Assembly: GCA_007123695.1 (NCBI GenBank)
Contig: SLGN01000202.1
Coordinates: forward strand, 1 to 16,479
Length of the DNA stretch: 16,479 bases
Reading direction: 5' to 3'
Origin: Verrucomicrobiales bacterium
GTDB lineage: Bacteria; Verrucomicrobiota; Verrucomicrobiia; Verrucomicrobiales; DEV007
This document shows positions 1 through 8,635 of the stretch, piece after piece. Made by a program: the position numbers and the translations under genes. Below the pieces are notes generated by a model that was given only the letters and a program-made list of their open reading frames with translations, was not told the DNA's origin and searched no databases. The number at the start of each line of letters is the position of its first letter. Position 1 is the first letter of the stretch.

Positions 1-32
1 CTCCGAATCCTGATAGAGTCACCACCGAGCAT

Positions 33-61
33 TTGGCCTTAACAAATAACCAGACTATTAG
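33..61 (+). promoter_or_regulatory. Candidate sigma70-type promoter upstream of tyrS
   Basis: TTGGCC (33-38) and TATTAG (56-61) are separated by 17 bases, each matching 4 of 6 consensus positions. They lie in the only AT-rich stretch before tyrS, about 135 bases upstream of its ATG. Nothing else recognisable is seen in bases 1-197. The call rests on pattern only. Confidence 0.25.
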
Positions 62-197
62 AATTTTTAGTTTTGGTCGGCGCGGGTCTGGGTGCGGAAG
101 ACAAAGGGGGCGGCGGTGGGGAGGTTTGACTTGAAGGGAGAGGCCGGACCATGTTCCTTGCCGCCCTCTTGCTCCCGCCCTTGCCTCCCCACGCGAC

Positions 198-1370
198 ATG
201 AACTCCCCCTCCGACCAGCTCCCCGTCTTCCTGCGCGGCACCGCGCAGGTCATCAGCGAGGCGGGCCTGCTCAAGAAGCTCGAGCGCGGAACGCCCCTGC
301 GGGTCAAGCTGGGGGTCGATCCCACTTCGCCCGATCTGCACCTCGGACACAGCGTCGTCCTCGAGAAGCTGCGCCAGTTCCAGGAGTTCGGCCACCAGGC
401 CGTCCTCATCATCGGGGACTTCACCGCGCAGATCGGCGATCCCACGGGCCGTTCGAAGACGCGCCCGCCCCTTTCCCGCGAGGAGATCGTCGAGAACGCC
501 CGTACCTACACCGAGCAGGCCTTCCGCATCCTCGACCGGGAAAGCACCGAGGTCGTCTTCAACGGCGAATGGTTCGACAAGATGACCTTTTCCGAAGTCA
601 TCCAGCTCAACGCCCGCGTCACCATGCAGCAGATGCTGCAGCGCGAGGACTTCAAGAACCGCATCGCCCGGGACCAGGAAGTCCGCCTCCACGAGATCCA
701 ATACCCGATCGTGCAGGGCTGGGACTCCGTTGTGGTCCGCGCCGACGTCGAGCTCGGCGGCACCGACCAGCTCTTCAACATGCTCGTCGGCCGCGATCTC
801 CAGAAGGGCGAGGGCATGGACCCGCAGATCGTCCTCTGCCTGCCCATCCTCGAGGGGCTCGACGGCGTGCAGAAGATGAGCAAGAGCCTCGACAACTACG
901 TCGGCATCTCCGAACCGCCCGGCGAGATGTTCGGCAAACTCATGAGCATCTCCGACGACCTCATGGCCCGCTACGCAGTCCTGCTGCTGGGTCGCGAGAT
1001 CGACTCGGCCATGCATCCGATGGAGGCCAAGAAGCAGCTCGCCGCAGACCTCGTGGCCCGCTACCACGGCGGGCCCGAGGCCGAAGCCGCCCGCACCAAC
1101 TGGGAGACCCTTTTTAGCCGCCGGGATCTCGGCGCGGCCGCCCTTCCCGATTTCACGCCCGGTGCGCGGCGCGACCTCGTCGGCGTCGTCTGCGAGGTCT
1201 ACGGGCAGGTCTTTTCGGTGACGAAGTCGGGATCCGAGGCACGCCGTCTCATCCAGCAGGGCAGCGTGCAGATCGACGGCGAAAAGCTGACCGACCCCAA
1301 GGCCGAGCCCGTCTGGGCCCCTGGACAGGTCTTGAAGCTCGACAAAAAGCGCAGCGTGCGCATCGCGTAA
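198..1370 (+). CDS. tyrS: Tyrosyl-tRNA synthetase (KMSKS-type)
   Basis: Class I aminoacyl-tRNA synthetase that charges tRNA-Tyr with tyrosine in the cytoplasm. The 390-residue product has the class I signature HLGH at residues 48-51 and the KMSKS loop at 226-230. The tyrosine-site pattern Y169/Q173/D176 and the downstream LGGTDQ segment are also present. Residues about 341-390 form an S4 RNA-binding domain. Having KMSKS rather than the KFGKT of E. coli TyrS places it in the TyrZ-like bacterial branch, and about 400 residues is normal there. The ATG at 198 gives a complete N-terminus, but no Shine-Dalgarno sequence precedes it. The next gene starts 172 bp downstream and is functionally unrelated, so tyrS is probably a separate transcription unit. 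Confidence 0.97.
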   Translation: MNSPSDQLPVFLRGTAQVISEAGLLKKLERGTPLRVKLGVDPTSPDLHLGHSVVLEKLRQFQEFGHQAVLIIGDFTAQIGDPTGRSKTRPPLSREEIVENARTYTEQAFRILDRESTEVVFNGEWFDKMTFSEVIQLNARVTMQQMLQREDFKNRIARDQEVRLHEIQYPIVQGWDSVVVRADVELGGTDQLFNMLVGRDLQKGEGMDPQIVLCLPILEGLDGVQKMSKSLDNYVGISEPPGEMFGKLMSISDDLMARYAVLLLGREIDSAMHPMEAKKQLAADLVARYHGGPEAEAARTNWETLFSRRDLGAAALPDFTPGARRDLVGVVCEVYGQVFSVTKSGSEARRLIQQGSVQIDGEKLTDPKAEPVWAPGQVLKLDKKRSVRIA

Positions 1371-1499
1371 GGGATTGGAGCCGCTCCCCGCACCCCCCCG
1401 ACGCGACGACGGACTCGACATCCGGCCCCCTCGGCGACCAGCGGCTTCCCCGGCGGCCCGACAACTCGGTCCTGCACCCGTTCCGTGGAAACGCGTCCC

Positions 1500-1527
1500 T
1501 TGTGGGGGCGTCGATCGGAAGTAGATT
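1500..1527 (+). promoter_or_regulatory. Candidate promoter for the DUF1592 gene
   Basis: TTGTGG (1500-1505) and TAGATT (1522-1527) are spaced by 16 bases and end 15 bases before the ATG at 1543. The 172-bp gap from tyrS is otherwise GC-rich with no ORF of interest. If real, the transcript leader would be very short, which fits the absence of a Shine-Dalgarno sequence. Pattern evidence only. Confidence 0.2.
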
Positions 1528-1542
1528 CGTAACCAACAAGAA

Positions 1543-3903
1543 ATGATTCGGTCCACCACCAGCCTCCTTGCAGCGATCTTTGCGGGCACCGCCGCCCTCG
1601 GCGCGTCCGAGCCGCCCCGCCAGCTGGTTTCCTTCCTCGACGCCCACTGCCTCGAGTGCCACGACGCCGACACTGAAAAAGGCGGTCTCAACCTGCTCGA
1701 TCTCGACTTCGCACCGGGAGACCCCGCTCTTTTCCCGACTTGGCAGCGCGTCTACGAACGCGTTCGCGACGGCGAGATGCCGCCCGAAAAACGGCCCCGC
1801 CCCGAAGCAGATGAACTGAAACCCTTCCTCGCCGCCCTCTCCACCCCTCTCCTCGAGGCCGACCGCAAAGACATCGCCGAGCGGGGGCGGGTCCGGGGCC
1901 GCCGCCTCACCCGGCTCGAATACGAGAACAGCCTCCACGACCTGCTCCACGTCGACATCCCGCTCGCCAGCCTGCTGCCCGAAGATCCCGCGACGCACGG
2001 GTTCGAGACCGTCGCCGAAGGCCAGCAGCTCTCCTACCACCAGCTCGCCCGCTACCTCGACACCGCCGATCTCGCCCTCGGCGAAGCCTTCCGCCGCGCC
2101 CTCAAGGGCGACGAAGAATACCGACGCCGCTTCACCCCCAAGGATCTCATCAAGCGGGGGAGTGGCAACTACCGCGGTCCCGACCTGCGCGACGGTCGCA
2201 GCATCTCCTGGCCCATCGGGCTCCAGTTCTTCGGCCGGCTCCGGGCCACCGCCGCCCCCGCCTCGGGCTGGTACCGCATCACCCTTCAGCAAGTGCAGGC
2301 CGTCAACCCCGGCGCCGACGGCGCCGTCTGGGGCACCCTGCGGACCGGTTTCTGCGACTCGAACGCCCCGCTCCTCTCCCTCGCCGGACTCGTCGAGGCC
2401 ACTGCCGAGCCCCGCGACCTCGTCTACGAGGCCTGGATCGAAAAAGGCCACCAGATCGAGCTGCGCCCGAACGACGCCACCCTCAAACGAGCTCCCTCCG
2501 GCGCCACCGGGGGCAACGTCTCCTTCAAGGATCGCGATCTCGCCGCTGAAGGCTACTCGGGCATCGCCCACCGCGGCATCGTGATGGAGCGGATCCATCC
2601 CCGGGGCTCGAGCGAGGACGTCCACCGCGCCCTCTTCGGCGGCAAAGGCCTCGCCGAGTGGGAAAAATCGCCCGAAGACGCCGTCGCCACGCTCCTTCCC
2701 CGCTTCGCCCGCCTCGCCTTCCGCCGCCCTGTCACGAAGGCCCAGCTCGCGCCCCACCGCGAAATCGCCCTCGCCGCCCTCGGCGAAGGCTCCGGCCTCG
2801 CCGAGGCGTTGCGCGCCGCCTACCGATCCGTCCTCTGCTCGCCGCGCTTTCTCGGCTTCGTCGAGCCTCCCGGCGAACTCGACGCCTTCGCCCTCGCCTC
2901 GCGCGTCTCCTACGCGCTCTGGTGCGGCCCCCCCGACAGAAAGCTGCTCGAGGCCGCCGCGAACGGCAGCCTGCGCGACCCCGACGGCCTCGCGGCGGAA
3001 ACCGAGCGGCTGCTCTCCCATCCCAAATCGGCCCGCTTCGTTGCCTCCTTCACCGACCAGTGGCTCCAGTTGAAGGAAATCGACTTCACCGCGCCCGACC
3101 CCCGCCAGTTCTCGAGCTTCGATCCGCTGCTGCAGGGATCCCTCGTGCAGGAGACCCGGTCCTACTTCCGCGAACTTCTCGACCGCGATCTCGGCGCCTC
3201 CCATCTCGTCGCATCCGATTTCACCCACCTCAACGGACGGCTTGCGCGCCATTACCGGATCGATGCGCCCCTGTCGCCCGGCGGCGGGACGCAGCGCGTC
3301 TCCCTGCCCGAGAACGACGTGGGCCGCGTCCGGGGAGGCTTCGCCACCCAGGGCGCCATCCTCAAAGTCACCGCCGACGGCACCCACACCTCGCCCGTGG
3401 TGCGCGGCGTCTTCGTCAACGAACGGCTCCTCGGCGTCCGCATTCCCGAGCCTCCCCCCGGAATTCCGGCGATCGAGCCCGACATCCGCGGCGCCGTCTC
3501 CATCCGCGACCAGCTGTCGAAACATCGCGAGAGCGAGTCGTGCATCTCCTGCCACCTCGTCATCGACCCGCCCGGCTTCGCCCTCGAGAACTTCGATCCC
3601 ATCGGCGGATGGCGTCGCAAATACGGCGGCGGTAAGGGCGTCGCCGTCGATCCCTCGGGCACCACCCGCGAGGGCGACGCTTTCGACGACATCGTCTCCT
3701 GGATGGCGGTCGAAAGCAAGCGTAGCGACCGGCTCGCCCGCGGCTTCGTCCACCACTTCCTGACCTATGCCACCGGCGCCGCCCCGCGCTTCTCCGACGA
3801 GGAGCACCTCGAGGCCATCGTCGCCGCCACCACCGATCAGGGCCACGGCCTCCGCTCCCTCGTACTCGCCGCAGTCGCCAGTCCCGTCTTCCTTTCCAAG
3901 TAA
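1543..3903 (+). CDS. Secreted di-haem DUF1592-family (planctomycete cytochrome C) protein
   Basis: 786-residue exported protein. Residues 1-21 look like a Sec signal peptide. A PSCyt1-like domain follows with a c-type haem motif CLECH at 36-40. The remaining domains, by recognised sequence patterns, are DUF1587 (about 120-183), an unassigned region, probably a beta-rich binding domain (about 205-330), DUF1595 (about 380-440), DUF1592 (about 446-573), DUF1588 (about 598-697) and DUF1585 (about 710-784). DUF1588 carries a second haem motif, CISCH, at 667-671. The order is canonical and nothing is truncated. The family is abundant in Planctomycetota and Verrucomicrobiota; its biochemical role is not established, and a periplasmic redox role is inferred from the two haem sites. 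It is followed after 25 bp by its usual partner, a DUF1552 protein, so the two are probably co-transcribed. The ATG at 1543 gives the complete signal peptide; ribosome binding is weak. Confidence 0.93.
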   Translation: MIRSTTSLLAAIFAGTAALGASEPPRQLVSFLDAHCLECHDADTEKGGLNLLDLDFAPGDPALFPTWQRVYERVRDGEMPPEKRPRPEADELKPFLAALSTPLLEADRKDIAERGRVRGRRLTRLEYENSLHDLLHVDIPLASLLPEDPATHGFETVAEGQQLSYHQLARYLDTADLALGEAFRRALKGDEEYRRRFTPKDLIKRGSGNYRGPDLRDGRSISWPIGLQFFGRLRATAAPASGWYRITLQQVQAVNPGADGAVWGTLRTGFCDSNAPLLSLAGLVEATAEPRDLVYEAWIEKGHQIELRPNDATLKRAPSGATGGNVSFKDRDLAAEGYSGIAHRGIVMERIHPRGSSEDVHRALFGGKGLAEWEKSPEDAVATLLPRFARLAFRRPVTKAQLAPHREIALAALGEGSGLAEALRAAYRSVLCSPRFLGFVEPPGELDAFALASRVSYALWCGPPDRKLLEAAANGSLRDPDGLAAETERLLSHPKSARFVASFTDQWLQLKEIDFTAPDPRQFSSFDPLLQGSLVQETRSYFRELLDRDLGASHLVASDFTHLNGRLARHYRIDAPLSPGGGTQRVSLPENDVGRVRGGFATQGAILKVTADGTHTSPVVRGVFVNERLLGVRIPEPPPGIPAIEPDIRGAVSIRDQLSKHRESESCISCHLVIDPPGFALENFDPIGGWRRKYGGGKGVAVDPSGTTREGDAFDDIVSWMAVESKRSDRLARGFVHHFLTYATGAAPRFSDEEHLEAIVAATTDQGHGLRSLVLAAVASPVFLSK

Positions 3904-3928
3904 GTCAAGCAAAGCCCCCTCCGAAACC

Positions 3929-5188
3929 ATGAGCACCGTCACTCTCCGCAGATCCCTCTCCCGCCGCACCGTCCTCCGGGGTGCCGGGGTCTCCCTCGCC
4001 CTGCCCCTGCTCGACGCGATGTCGCCCGCCTTCGCCGCGCCGCGCGACGAAAGCCGCGCCAAGCGCTTCGTCGGCGTCAGCCTCGCCCTCGGTCTCCACA
4101 ATCCCAACCTCGTCCCCGAAGGCGAAGGCGCCGACTACGTCCCCTCGCGCTACCTCGAGTCCCTGCAAGACCTGCGGCAGGACTTCACCGTCGTCTCCGG
4201 CTCCTCCCACCCCGGCGTCACCGGCGGCCACACCGCCGAGGGCAGCATCTTCTCCGCCTGCCCCAACATGCGCGGCACCACCTCGCGCAACACCATCTCG
4301 CTCGACCAGCTCATGGCCAAGCAGCTCGGCCACGAGACCCGCTTCCCCTCGCTCGTCCTCAACACCAGCCGCGAGTCGAGCCCCTCCTACACCGAGACCG
4401 GTGCCATGATCCCCGCCGAGCGCGACGCCATCCGCCTCTTCACCAAGCTCTTCGTCGACGACAAGCCCGCCGAGCGCGAACGCCAGGCCGAGCTCATCCG
4501 CCAGGGGCGCAGCGTGATGGACGCCGTCTCCGCCGAGGCGAAGGCCCTCCAGCGCGAAGTCGGCTCCGCCGACCGCGACAAGCTCGACGCCTGGTTCACC
4601 GGCGTGCGCGACCTCGAGGAACGTCTCGCCGCGAACGAGGCATGGGTCCACCGGCCCAAGCCCGAGGTGCCCCTCGCCAAGCCGACCCAGATCCCCCGCG
4701 ACAACGAGGTCCAGGTGCAGCGCATCTTCCTCGACATCATCCACATGGCCCTCGCCACCGACTCCACCCGCTTCGTCACCCTGCACGTCACCGGCAACAC
4801 CGTCAAAGGCATCGAAGGAGTCGACGAGAGCTACCACGGCCTCAGCCACCACGGCATGGACGACGAAAAACTCCGCCAGCTCACCCTCGTCGAGCAGGGC
4901 GTCGTCGATTCCTGGGGCGACTTCCTCCGCAAGCTCAAGGGCGACGGACTCCTCGACGAGACCATGGTCCTCCTCACTTCCAACCTCGGCAACGCCTCCA
5001 GCCACGACAACAAGAACATGCCCGTGCTCTTCGCCGGAGGCGGTTTCCGCCACGGGCGGCACCTCGCCTTCGACAAGAAGAACAACTACCCCCTGCCCAA
5101 CCTCTACCTCAGCGCGCTCCAGCGCCTCGGCCTCGAGGAGGAGCGCTTCGCCACCAGCAGCGGGACCATGAGCGGCCTCGAGGCCTGA
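3929..5188 (+). CDS. DUF1552 family protein with Tat signal
   Basis: 419-residue protein. An in-frame start exists further upstream at 3767, but it lies inside the DUF1592 gene. The ATG at 3929 places a twin-arginine motif, SRRTVLRG with the arginine pair at residues 12-13, followed by a hydrophobic stretch and a likely cleavage after AFA near residue 36. Export as a folded protein is therefore expected. The body matches DUF1552, including a histidine-rich YHGLSHH segment and a C-terminal NMPVLFAGGGFRHG segment like that of the related DUF1501 proteins, which resemble sulfatases and phosphatases. No enzymatic activity is established for DUF1552. The 25-bp spacing to the DUF1592 gene and the recurrent pairing of these families suggest one operon and one extracytoplasmic process. 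No Shine-Dalgarno sequence is visible. Confidence 0.92.
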   Translation: MSTVTLRRSLSRRTVLRGAGVSLALPLLDAMSPAFAAPRDESRAKRFVGVSLALGLHNPNLVPEGEGADYVPSRYLESLQDLRQDFTVVSGSSHPGVTGGHTAEGSIFSACPNMRGTTSRNTISLDQLMAKQLGHETRFPSLVLNTSRESSPSYTETGAMIPAERDAIRLFTKLFVDDKPAERERQAELIRQGRSVMDAVSAEAKALQREVGSADRDKLDAWFTGVRDLEERLAANEAWVHRPKPEVPLAKPTQIPRDNEVQVQRIFLDIIHMALATDSTRFVTLHVTGNTVKGIEGVDESYHGLSHHGMDDEKLRQLTLVEQGVVDSWGDFLRKLKGDGLLDETMVLLTSNLGNASSHDNKNMPVLFAGGGFRHGRHLAFDKKNNYPLPNLYLSALQRLGLEEERFATSSGTMSGLEA

Positions 5189-5310
5189 GGGCTCCGGGGC
5201 CGCGCCGCCGCACCCCCGCGCCGGTGCGCCCCCTTCCCCGCCAAGAGTGCCGTCCGCTCCCCCCCCCGTCGTCGGCAGATCCCCCGTCTTCCCCGAGAGC
5301 TCCTCCCGCC

Positions 5311-8300
5311 ATGTCCCAGCAAACCCCTCCGCGTCCCCGCGGCGGCGCCCGACCCAACAGGGTTTGGTCCTTCGCCCTACCCTGTTTGCTCCTCGGCGCC
5401 CTACTCGCCGTCGTCGCCCCGGCACGCTCCGAAAAGGAATCCCCCGCCGAGGCCGAGGCCGTCCTCCTCTCCGGCATCCGGCAGCTCACCTTCGAGGGGC
5501 TGCGGGCTGGCGAGGGATACTTCTCCACCGACGGCACCAAAATGGTCTTCCAGAGCGAACGCGAGGAAGGCAACCCATTCTACCAGATCTACCTCCTCGA
5601 CCTTGAGACGGGCGACACCGAGCGCATTTCCCCCGGCACCGGCAAGACCACCTGCGCCTGGATCCATCCCGACGGCGAGCGCATCCTCTTCGCATCCACC
5701 CACGAAAACCCCGAGGCCGAGGCCCAGCAGAGAGCCGAATACGAAGAGCGCGAATCCGGCCGCGCCCGGAAATACGCGTGGGACTACGACTCCGAGTTCG
5801 AAATCTACGAGACCGTCATCGGGTCCGGCGAATACCGCAACCTGACCAACACCCTCGGCTACGACGCCGAAGGCTGCTACTCCCCCGACGGAACCAAGAT
5901 CGTCTTCGCCTCCAACCGCCAGGCCTACGACGGATCCCTCAGCGAAGAAGACCAGAAGGCCTTCAAGCTCGACAAGAAGTTTCCCATGGAAATCTACTTG
6001 GCCGACGCCGACGGATCGAACGTCGAACGGCTCACCTTCGTCGACGGCTACGACGGCGGACCCTTCTTCAGCGCCGACGGCCGCCAGATCTGCTGGCGAC
6101 GCTTCGACCGCAAGGGGGTCGTCGCCGAGATCTACACCATGGACATCGAAGAGCGCGAGGAACGCCAGGTCACCCGCCTCGGAGCCATGTCCTGGGCGCC
6201 CTTCTTCCACCCCAGCGGCGAATACCTCATCTTCGCGACCAACCTGCACGGCTTCGACAACTTCGAGCTCTACCTCGTCGATGCCGCCGGCGAAAAAGAA
6301 CCCGTGCGCGTCACCCACACCCCCGGCTTCGACGGCCTCCCCGCCTTTTCCCCCGACGGCAAGACCCTCGCCTGGACCACCGCGCGCACCCCCGGCGGAC
6401 AATCCCAGATCTTCCTCGCGAACTGGAACCACGAAGCGGCGCTCGCCCTCCTCGACTCGAGCGAGGCGTCCAAGGCCCCCGCCTCGACCGCCGTTCCCGG
6501 GGCGGGCGGCGAAGCGATTCCCGCCCCCGCCGTTTTCGAGACCAGGCCCGCCATCGACGAGGACGACCTCCGCGCCCACCTCGAATACCTCGCCTCCCCC
6601 GAACTGAAAGGCCGCCTCACCGGCACCCCCGGGGAAGCCGCCGCCACCGCCCACGTCGCCGCCCATTTCGAAAAATGGGGGCTCGAGCCGGGCGGCGACG
6701 ACGGCACCTACTTCCAGCCCTTCCAGTTCACCGCCGGCGTCGCCGTCGGTGCGAACAACGCGATGCGGCTCGCCCTCGGCGACGAAACCCTCGAGCCCGC
6801 AGTCGACGAGGACTGGCGGCCCGTTTCCTTCTCCAAACTCGGCGCCCTCGAAGACGTCGGCATCGTCTTCGCCGGCTACGGCCTCGAGATCCCCGACGGC
6901 GAAGGCGGGGAATCCTACACCAACTACTTCCATCTCGACGTGAAGGGCAAGTGGGTCATGGTGCTGCGCCACGTCCCCGAAAACGTCTCCAAAGAGCGCA
7001 GAGAGGAAATGCAGCGGCACTCCCGGCTCCGGCACAAAGCGACCCTCGCCCGCCGCAAATTCGCCGCCGGCATCCTTTTCGTCACCGGGCCCAACACCGA
7101 GGTCAAGGAAGAACTCGTGCCCATGGAGTTCGACGCCTCCCTCGCCGATTCCGGGATTCCCGCCGTCAGCATCTCCACCGAACTCGCTGTGAAGCTCGCC
7201 GCCGCCGCTGGAAAGGACCTTTCCGAAGTCCAGCGCATCCTCGACGACGGAGAGATGGTCGAAGGCTTCGAGATCCCCGGGGCCCGCCTCTCCGCCACCA
7301 TCGACGTCGAGCAGGAGACCCGCACCGGACGCAACGTCATCGGCGTTCTCTCCGCCGGCCAGACCGGCCCCCACCCCAACCCCGCCGTGATGGTCGGCGC
7401 GCACATCGACCACCTCGGCGAAGAAGCCGGCCCCGGCTCCCTCGCCCGCCCCGACGAGCGCGACCAGATTCACTACGGCGCCGACGACAACGCCTCCGGC
7501 GTCGCGGGACTGCTCGAGATCGCCGAATACCTCGCCGACCAGCGCAAGCAGGGCAAACTCGACCTTCAGCGCGACATCGTCTTCGCCGCGTGGTCCGGCG
7601 AAGAGATCGGGCTCCTTGGATCCTCCCACTTCGTCAGAAAGCTCGCCAAGGACGCCCTCGGCGACGAAAACGCACCCCTCGGACTCATTCTCTCCTCCTA
7701 CCTCAACATGGACATGATCGGTCGCCTTCGGGAAAGCCTCGTCCTCCAGGGGATCGGATCGAGCGACTACTGGAAAGGCGCCGTCGAGAGCCGCAACGCC
7801 CCCATCGGGCTGCCCATCACCCTTCAGAACGACACCTACCTGCCCACCGACGCCACCCCTTTCTACCTGCGCGAAGTTCCCATCCTCAACGCCTTCACCG
7901 GCGCGCACGAAGAATACCACAGCCCCCGCGACACCCCCGACACCATCAACTACGAAGGTGCCGCCAAGATCGCCCGCTTCATGGGTCTCGTCGCCCGAGG
8001 CCTCGCCCTCGACTCCAACGCCCCCAAATACCTCAAGGTCGATCCCCCCGCCAACCGGGGCGGTCGCGGCTTCCGCGTCTTTCTCGGCACCATTCCCGAC
8101 TACAGCCAAGGCGACGTCAAGGGAGTCAAACTCAGCGGCGTTTCCGACAAAGGCCCCGCCGGCCTCGCCGGGGTCAAAGGCGGCGACATCATCATCGGTC
8201 TCGGAGACCGAAAAATCCTCAACATCTACGACTACACCGACGCCATGGCCGACCTCAAAGTCGGAGAAGAGACCACCGTCACCATCCTCCGCGGCGACGA

Positions 8301-8340
8301 AGAGATTACCCTCAAACTCACCCCCGGCTCCCGCGACTGA
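5311..8340 (+). CDS. Exported M28 zinc peptidase with TolB-like propeller and PDZ domain
   Basis: 1009-residue protein. The frame stays open upstream into the DUF1552 gene, but the ATG at 5311 gives a basic N-terminus and a hydrophobic signal segment at about 19-38, so this start is preferred. Six PD40/TolB-like blades, with motifs such as YSPDGTKIVFA, begin near residues 71, 119, 190, 253, 299 and 346. A linker leads into an M28 aminopeptidase fold from about 415, with a PA-like insert at about 525-630. Metal ligands and catalytic residues are intact: H698 and D700 (AHIDH), the D725/D726 pair (ADDNASG), E764 and E765 (SGEEIG), D801 (MDMIG) and H870 (YHSPRD). Residues about 923-1005 form a PDZ domain. 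Peptide hydrolysis outside the cytoplasm is expected; the propeller probably binds substrate or partners. It lies 122 bp after the DUF1552 gene, so co-transcription is possible but unproven. Confidence 0.9.
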   Translation: MSQQTPPRPRGGARPNRVWSFALPCLLLGALLAVVAPARSEKESPAEAEAVLLSGIRQLTFEGLRAGEGYFSTDGTKMVFQSEREEGNPFYQIYLLDLETGDTERISPGTGKTTCAWIHPDGERILFASTHENPEAEAQQRAEYEERESGRARKYAWDYDSEFEIYETVIGSGEYRNLTNTLGYDAEGCYSPDGTKIVFASNRQAYDGSLSEEDQKAFKLDKKFPMEIYLADADGSNVERLTFVDGYDGGPFFSADGRQICWRRFDRKGVVAEIYTMDIEEREERQVTRLGAMSWAPFFHPSGEYLIFATNLHGFDNFELYLVDAAGEKEPVRVTHTPGFDGLPAFSPDGKTLAWTTARTPGGQSQIFLANWNHEAALALLDSSEASKAPASTAVPGAGGEAIPAPAVFETRPAIDEDDLRAHLEYLASPELKGRLTGTPGEAAATAHVAAHFEKWGLEPGGDDGTYFQPFQFTAGVAVGANNAMRLALGDETLEPAVDEDWRPVSFSKLGALEDVGIVFAGYGLEIPDGEGGESYTNYFHLDVKGKWVMVLRHVPENVSKERREEMQRHSRLRHKATLARRKFAAGILFVTGPNTEVKEELVPMEFDASLADSGIPAVSISTELAVKLAAAAGKDLSEVQRILDDGEMVEGFEIPGARLSATIDVEQETRTGRNVIGVLSAGQTGPHPNPAVMVGAHIDHLGEEAGPGSLARPDERDQIHYGADDNASGVAGLLEIAEYLADQRKQGKLDLQRDIVFAAWSGEEIGLLGSSHFVRKLAKDALGDENAPLGLILSSYLNMDMIGRLRESLVLQGIGSSDYWKGAVESRNAPIGLPITLQNDTYLPTDATPFYLREVPILNAFTGAHEEYHSPRDTPDTINYEGAAKIARFMGLVARGLALDSNAPKYLKVDPPANRGGRGFRVFLGTIPDYSQGDVKGVKLSGVSDKGPAGLAGVKGGDIIIGLGDRKILNIYDYTDAMADLKVGEETTVTILRGDEEITLKLTPGSRD

Positions 8341-8383
8341 CACCGTCCGTATCCCTTCACCTCTCCCCACAGCCATCAAACGC

Positions 8384-8401
8384 TATTAGCCAACCTAATT
8401 A
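8384..8401 (+). repeat. Left copy of an 18-bp imperfect direct repeat
   Basis: TATTAGCCAACCTAATTA matches the sequence at 8636-8653 at 16 of 18 positions in the same orientation, 252 bp apart. It marks the left boundary of the AT-rich segment, 43 bases after the M28 gene stop. It could be an old insertion boundary, a regulator site or chance similarity in AT-rich DNA. Confidence 0.4.
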
Positions 8402-8551
8402 TTTTATTTGCTTGTGTCGCAATCCCTCATTTGTTGAAATGGCCTCAGAAGAAACCTGCCCATTGTCGCATCATTTCCCCATGTTTTGGATCGACTTATA
8501 CCATTGCAAGTGCATACCGCGCGTCACTGACCGGTGCGTCATCTTCCGCGC

Positions 8552-8577
8552 GTAGGAGGAAGGAAGTCATCCCTTCC
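8552..8577 (+). repeat. REP-like GTAG plus hairpin upstream of RAYT
   Basis: GTAG at 8552-8555 is followed two bases later by an inverted repeat, GGAAGG (8558-8563) and CCTTCC (8572-8577), with an 8-base loop. A short GTAG/GGAG tetranucleotide beside a palindrome is the known layout of REP elements recognised by RAYT proteins in Enterobacteria and Pseudomonas. That this is a cognate site is inferred from layout and from the RAYT gene 130 bp downstream. Confidence 0.35.
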
Positions 8578-8591
8578 CCCGAAGGTGGAAC

Positions 8592-8605
8592 GGCTTCGCG
8601 GAGCC
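8592..8605 (+). repeat. GC-rich hairpin A, REP-like
   Basis: GGCTT (8592-8596) pairs with GAGCC (8601-8605), using one T-G wobble, around a CGCG loop. It contains GCGGAGCC, close to the GCGGAGTCC found in hairpins at 9807-9815 and 13374-13382. It lies one base before the next hairpin, so the two form a tandem pair upstream of the transposase. Confidence 0.4.
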
Positions 8606-8606
8606 A

Positions 8607-8621
8607 ACGAAGATTCTTCGT
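8607..8621 (+). repeat. Perfect 6-bp stem hairpin upstream of RAYT
   Basis: ACGAAG (8607-8612) and CTTCGT (8616-8621) form a perfect six-base stem with a three-base ATT loop, directly after hairpin A. There is no T-run after it, so it is not a typical intrinsic terminator. A role as a RAYT recognition or self-regulatory structure is inferred from position only. Confidence 0.4.
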
Positions 8622-8635
8622 AAGTTCCCCATTAA

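Noticed and set aside
1377..1387. Possible terminator hairpin after tyrS (GGAG/CTCC)
   Set aside because: Only four base pairs with a three-base loop and no T-run; this is expected by chance in GC-rich sequence.
39..1691. 550-codon open frame on - opposite tyrS
   Set aside because: The + strand encodes a complete tyrosyl-tRNA synthetase with both class I motifs; the opposite frame has no domain signature.
3767..3928. Upstream start for the DUF1552 protein
   Set aside because: It overlaps the DUF1585 part of the previous gene and would bury the Tat signal. ATG 3929 puts the twin arginines at residues 12-13.
1249..4107. 952-codon open frame on - opposite the DUF1592 gene
   Set aside because: It is the mirror of a well-supported gene. 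Strong C-ended codon bias removes stops from the opposite strand, and the translation is low-complexity Gly/Ala/Glu/Val with no recognisable domain.
4642..5310. N-terminal extension of the M28 peptidase into the DUF1552 gene
   Set aside because: The extension is Arg/Pro-rich out-of-frame translation of DUF1552 codons. The ATG at 5311 is followed at once by a signal peptide.
5401..8379. 992-codon open frame on - opposite the M28 peptidase gene
   Set aside because: Same cause. The + strand gene has a signal peptide, repeated blades and an intact active site, while the - translation is compositionally biased and matches nothing.
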